Shown here piece after piece: positions 6,624-9,276 of a stretch of 9,276 bases of DNA. This DNA is from Phyllobacteriaceae bacterium (GTDB lineage: Bacteria; Pseudomonadota; Alphaproteobacteria; Rhizobiales; Ancalomicrobiaceae). Location of the stretch: the NCBI GenBank assembly GCA_012517025.1, contig JAAYVT010000507.1, positions 1 to 9,276 of the forward strand. The letters are read 5' to 3'. The translations under genes were made by a program, and so were the position numbers. Position 1 is the first letter of the stretch, and each line of letters starts with the position of its first letter. A model generated the notes under the pieces. It saw nothing but the letters and a program-made list of their open reading frames with translations. It was not told the DNA's origin and ran no database searches.

Positions 6624-6644
6624 TGCGGATCTTCGACGAGGCGA

Positions 6645-6669
6645 CCGGACGGCGACGCGCGCCGCCCGG
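6645..6669 (-). other. Strong hairpin just after the monooxygenase stop
   Basis: In the minus-strand RNA CCGGGCGGCG-cgcgu-CGCCGUCCGG folds into a 10-bp stem with one G-U pair and a 5-nt loop, 9 nt after the stop. The mismatch becomes a G-U pair only in the minus-strand RNA, which supports a role in this transcript. No U-tract follows, so it may attenuate transcription or serve as a processing and stabilising element rather than a full terminator. The remaining gap to 6492 holds the repeats listed separately. Confidence 0.5.
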
Positions 6670-6678
6670 CCGATCGGC

Positions 6679-8481
6679 TCACCCGAGGTGATGACGTTCC
6701 TGCAGACCGAAGACCGGGGTCGGCAGGCCGACCTGACGGGCCTTCAGCTGCAACGACAGATACTGCGAGTAGTGACGCGACTGGTGCAGGTTGCCGCCGT
6801 GGAACCACAGTGCCTCCTGCTGCGTCGGCTTCCACATGTTGCGCTGTTCGCCTTCCCAGGGGCCGGGATCCTTCGGTGTCGCCGAGCCGAGACCCCAGAC
6901 CTTGCCGACCTTGTCGGCGACCTCCTGCGAGATCAGATCGGCGGCCCAGCCGTTCATCGAGCCATAGCCGGTCGCGTAGACGACGAGATCGGCCGGCAGC
7001 ACCGTGCCGTCCTTCAGCACGACCGCGTCCTCGGTCAGATGCGAGACGTCGCTGCCCGACTTCAGCTTGATCGACCCGTCGATGATCAGGTCGCAGGCGC
7101 CGACGTCGATGTAGTAGCCGGAGCCGCGGCGCAGATACTTCAAAAAGAGCCCTGAGCCGTCGGCACCCCAGTCGAGCATGAAGCCGGCCTTCTCCAGCGC
7201 GGCGTAGAAGTCGGCGTCGCGCTCGCGCATCTGGTCGTAGAGCGGGATCTGCCACTCGTGCATGATCCGATAGGGCAGCGAGGCGAAGATCAGATCGGCC
7301 TTGCGGGTGGTCATGCCGTCGGCGACCGCGCGTTCCGAATAGAGCCCGCCGAGGCCGATCTCCATCAGGCTGTCGGAGCGCACGATGTGGGTCGAGGAGC
7401 GCTGCACCATCGTCACGTCGGCGCCGACTTCCCACAGCGCGGCGCAGATGTCGTGCGCCGAATTGTTCGAGCCGATCACCACCACCTTCTTGCCGGCGTA
7501 GGCGTCGGGACCGGGGTGTTTGGAGGAGTGCTGCTGTTCGCCGCGGAAGACGTCCTGGCCGGGGAACTTCGGCACGTTCGGCTTGCCCGACATGCCGGTC
7601 GCCAAGACGAGTTGCTTCGGCTTCAGCACGATCTCGACGCCCTCGCGCTCGACCACCACGGTCCATTCCTGCGCGGTCTCGTCGTAACTCGCCTTCTTGC
7701 ACACCGTGGAGCCCCAATAGTTGAGCTCCATCACCTTGGTGTACATCTCCAGCCAGTCGCCGATCTTGTCCTTGGGCGCGAACACCGGCCAGGTGTCCGG
7801 GAACGGCAGATAGGGCAGGTGGTCGTACCAGACCGGATCGTGCAGGCAGAGCGACTTGTAGCGGTTGCGCCAGCTGTCGCCGGGGCGCGGGTTCTTCTCG
7901 ACGATCAGCGTCGGCACGCCGAGCTGGCGCAGCCGGGCGCCGAGGCCGATGCCGCCCTGACCGCCGCCGATGATCAGCACGTAGGGCTGGACGGTGTGGC
8001 CGAGGGTGGCGGCCTCCTCCTCGCGCTTCTCCTTCCAGGTCTTGCGATGGCGGTCGTGGCCGTGCTCGGCGCCCATCGGCCGGCGGAAGCCCTTCGGTTC
8101 CTCGTGGCCCTTGAGTTCGGACATGGTGGTGAGCAGGGTCCAGATCAGGCCGTTCTTCAGCCGGATGTGGCCGTAACCGCGCGCGAGCTCGGTCTCGAAG
8201 GAGAACCAGCCCTCGGTGACGCCGAGGGCGCGGCTCGCGCCGGCGCCGAAGTCGTCGGTGAAGGCGGTCGGCCGGATCGCCGCGAGCTGGCTCGTCAGCA
8301 TGTCGCGGATCTGGTCCTTGCCCTCCAGGGTGCGGAGGTTCCAGGTGAAGGCGACGAGATCGCGCCAGTAGCAATCGGCCTGGAACAGGGCGAGCGCGGC
8401 CTCGATGTCGCCCTTCTCGAGGGCGCGGCCGAGAGCGGCGACGGCGGTGGCGATCTCGGCGCTCGGATTGACGTCCAACAT
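6679..8481 (-). CDS. Flavin-containing monooxygenase with N-terminal NTF2/SnoaL-like domain (CzcO/YUCCA-like NAD(P)/FAD oxidoreductase)
   Basis: A 600-residue two-part protein. Residues 1-125 look like an NTF2/SnoaL-type alpha-plus-beta domain (ALGRALEKGDIEAALALFQADCYWRDLVAFTW). A charged linker about 126-163 follows, then a class B flavoprotein monooxygenase. FAD binds at VLIIGGGQGGIGLGARL (GxGxxG 172-177), with EKNPRPGDSWRNRY after it. The fingerprint is FRGEQQHSSKH at 312-322, an FxGxxxHxxx motif ending in His where FMOs have Tyr and Baeyer-Villiger enzymes Trp. The NADPH fold is VVVIGSNNSAHD around 333-344, and ATGY lies at 503-506. It should use NAD(P)H and oxygen to oxidise N, S or carbonyl groups in the cytoplasm. 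The start has GAGGAGG close upstream. It is first after a sigma-54 promoter and precedes an ABC importer, suggesting it oxygenates the imported compound. The substrate is unknown. Confidence 0.92.
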   Translation of the reverse strand: MLDVNPSAEIATAVAALGRALEKGDIEAALALFQADCYWRDLVAFTWNLRTLEGKDQIRDMLTSQLAAIRPTAFTDDFGAGASRALGVTEGWFSFETELARGYGHIRLKNGLIWTLLTTMSELKGHEEPKGFRRPMGAEHGHDRHRKTWKEKREEEAATLGHTVQPYVLIIGGGQGGIGLGARLRQLGVPTLIVEKNPRPGDSWRNRYKSLCLHDPVWYDHLPYLPFPDTWPVFAPKDKIGDWLEMYTKVMELNYWGSTVCKKASYDETAQEWTVVVEREGVEIVLKPKQLVLATGMSGKPNVPKFPGQDVFRGEQQHSSKHPGPDAYAGKKVVVIGSNNSAHDICAALWEVGADVTMVQRSSTHIVRSDSLMEIGLGGLYSERAVADGMTTRKADLIFASLPYRIMHEWQIPLYDQMRERDADFYAALEKAGFMLDWGADGSGLFLKYLRRGSGYYIDVGACDLIIDGSIKLKSGSDVSHLTEDAVVLKDGTVLPADLVVYATGYGSMNGWAADLISQEVADKVGKVWGLGSATPKDPGPWEGEQRNMWKPTQQEALWFHGGNLHQSRHYSQYLSLQLKARQVGLPTPVFGLQERHHLG

Positions 8482-8508
8482 GCGATTCCTCCTCGGGGTT
8501 TCTCAAGA

Positions 8509-8530
8509 CCGGCGCGTTCTGCGGCGCCGG
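8509..8530 (-). other. 5'-UTR hairpin of the monooxygenase transcript
   Basis: CCGGCGC and GCGCCGG pair as a 7-bp stem with an 8-nt loop. If transcription starts about 12 nt beyond the -12 box (near 8533), the hairpin begins at roughly +4, within a leader of about 52 nt, and leaves the GAGGAGG ribosome site free. A hairpin at the extreme 5' end can protect an mRNA from RNase E/J entry. Confidence 0.4.
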
Positions 8531-8544
8531 CGAAACCGGGAGGG

Positions 8545-8559
8545 GCAACCGCCGTGCCA
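8545..8559 (-). promoter_or_regulatory. Sigma-54 (-24/-12) promoter of the monooxygenase operon
   Basis: Minus-strand CTGGCACG-gcgg-TTGCC: the -24 element TGGCACG and the -12 element TTGC match the RpoN consensus at every core position, with exactly 10 bp between the invariant GG and GC. It lies 63 bp before the monooxygenase ATG, placing the start of transcription near 8533. A sigma-54 activator gene is immediately upstream on the same strand, which strongly supports use of this site. Expression should need RpoN, ATP hydrolysis by the activator and probably an inducer. Confidence 0.9.
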
Positions 8560-8631
8560 GCCTCGGCTCGACGGAATCTCGCGTGTTTTCACGGATGCGA
8601 CGGGGGTCGCCGGGCGCTTCGATGCGGCGAC

Positions 8632-8647
8632 CGCCACACCTGTGGCG
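8632..8647. promoter_or_regulatory. Candidate upstream activator site 1 (inverted repeat)
   Basis: CGCCACA-cc-TGTGGCG, 7-bp perfect arms. Its centre is about 107 bp upstream of the predicted sigma-54 start, the usual range for enhancer-like activator sites. It shares the half-site CGCCAC/GTGGCG with the next repeat and overlaps it by two bases. Confidence 0.65.
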
Positions 8648-8662
8648 CCACGGTCCGTGGCG
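8646..8662. promoter_or_regulatory. Candidate upstream activator site 2 (inverted repeat)
   Basis: CGCCACGG-t-CCGTGGCG, 8-bp perfect arms, centred about 121 bp upstream of the predicted start and ending 4 bp from the activator stop codon. Two adjacent sites with the same half-site would let two activator dimers bind side by side and assemble the ATPase hexamer. It could also act as a hairpin at the end of the activator gene, though no U-tract follows. Confidence 0.65.
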
Positions 8663-8666
8663 TGCC

Positions 8667-9276
8667 TCAGGCCGACCGCGCCCGCCGGCGCCGCAGCCGG
8701 CGATGGATCGTGGTGCGATCGACCCCGAGCCGTCGCGCCGCCTCCGAGACGTTGCCGCCGCAGGCCGCCAGCACCGCCTCGAGCGTCGTCGCGTCGCCGC
8801 TCGGCGGCGCTTCGACCGCCTCGGCCGGCCGGTGGAACAGCTCCGGCAGATCGGCGACGTCGATCGTGCCGTGCTCGCAGAGGGCGGCGGCGAAGGCGAG
8901 GGCGTTGTCGAGTTCGCGGACGTTGCCGGGCCAGCGATGGGCGGCGAGCCGGGCGAGCGCCGCCGCCGTCGGCACCGGTGGGGGCGCCTCTCCGGCCCGG
9001 CGGGCGAGCAGGCGGGCGACCAGTCGACCGAAGTCGCCGCGCTCGCGCAGCGGCGGCAGGGCCAGCGTCGCGGTGTTCAGGCGATAGAAGAGATCCTCGC
9101 GGAACGATCCGGTGGCGACCAACGACGGCAGATGGCGATGCGAAGCCGAGATCACCCGGAGCCGCACCCGGCGCGGTTCGCTCGCTCCGACCGGCATCAC
9201 CTCGCCCTCGGCGAGCACGCGCAACAACCGGCTCTGCAGCGTCAGCGGCATGTCGCCGATCTCGTCGAGGAAGAGC
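8667..9276 (-). CDS. Sigma-54-dependent Fis-family activator (AcoR-like), N-terminal part outside window
   Basis: The last 202 codons of a bacterial enhancer-binding protein; the gene runs past the right edge, so the sensor domain and the GAFTGA loop are not seen. The frame opens with the Walker B segment LFLDEIGDMPLTLQSRLLRVL, followed by sensor I ISASHRHL, the arginine-finger region FREDLFYRLN with LPPLRER, and sensor II HRWPGNVRELDNAL. The C-terminal Fis-type HTH is about the last 40 residues (TLEAVLAACGGNVSEAARRLGVDRTTIHRRLRR). SASHRHLPSLVATGSFREDLFYRLN and the IHRRL ending resemble AcoR-type regulators, which usually carry a GAF sensor; that part is inferred. It should bind the twin inverted repeats just after its own stop codon and activate the sigma-54 promoter of the monooxygenase. 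Confidence 0.93.
   Translation of the reverse strand, partial: LFLDEIGDMPLTLQSRLLRVLAEGEVMPVGASEPRRVRLRVISASHRHLPSLVATGSFREDLFYRLNTATLALPPLRERGDFGRLVARLLARRAGEAPPPVPTAAALARLAAHRWPGNVRELDNALAFAAALCEHGTIDVADLPELFHRPAEAVEAPPSGDATTLEAVLAACGGNVSEAARRLGVDRTTIHRRLRRRRARSA

Noticed and set aside
5463..7070. 535-codon plus-strand open frame across the binding-protein and monooxygenase genes
   Set aside because: Composition is typical of antisense GC-rich sequence (Arg/His/Asp/Gly), and it crosses two real genes and their gap without any domain.
8560..8631. IHF-binding site between activator sites and the sigma-54 promoter
   Set aside because: I looked for the WATCAA-N4-TTR pattern and found only a short A-tract; nothing strong enough to list.
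7258..9087. 609-codon plus-strand open frame opposite the monooxygenase and activator
   Set aside because: It spans the sigma-54 promoter and activator-site region and has shadow composition; the minus-strand proteins are unambiguous.

Overview
The window is very GC-rich, with codon use and gene families typical of Alphaproteobacteria. Hyphomicrobiales is the most likely order, but this is an inference from style and gene content, not from a marker gene. I see no mobile elements, RNA genes or CRISPR arrays; it reads as ordinary chromosome carrying a metabolic/transport module and its regulators. The eight supported genes fill most of the window, and both edge genes are cut.

Left block (1-1422): a truncated thiamine-diphosphate E1 enzyme of the homodimeric pyruvate dehydrogenase (AceE/MdeB-like) family runs leftward off the edge. 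It is divergent from an Lrp/AsnC-family regulator, and the 132-bp gap between them holds a 17-bp inverted repeat that is a natural operator candidate. The regulator is followed by a 9-bp perfect GC hairpin.

Middle block (1423-3651): a two-component system in TctD/TctE style. An OmpR-type response regulator overlaps a membrane histidine kinase by ATGA. Its leader contains an 18-bp perfect palindrome and a second inverted repeat. The kinase ends at a hairpin that also serves as the terminator of the convergent transporter genes.

Right block (3687-9276, all minus strand): read in transcription order, this is a sigma-54-dependent activator of AcoR type (5' end outside the window), then two overlapping inverted repeats (candidate upstream activator sites), a textbook -24/-12 sigma-54 promoter, a 600-residue NTF2-like/flavin monooxygenase, a periplasmic NMT1/SsuA-like binding protein, an ABC ATPase and an ABC permease. 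The simplest model is that an effector sensed by the activator turns on import and flavin-dependent oxygenation of a small organic compound. The substrate cannot be read from the sequence. Hairpins lie on both sides of the binding-protein gene, and an 11-bp-phased direct repeat upstream of it resembles an OmpR-family binding site. That repeat could link the neighbouring two-component system to the transporter.
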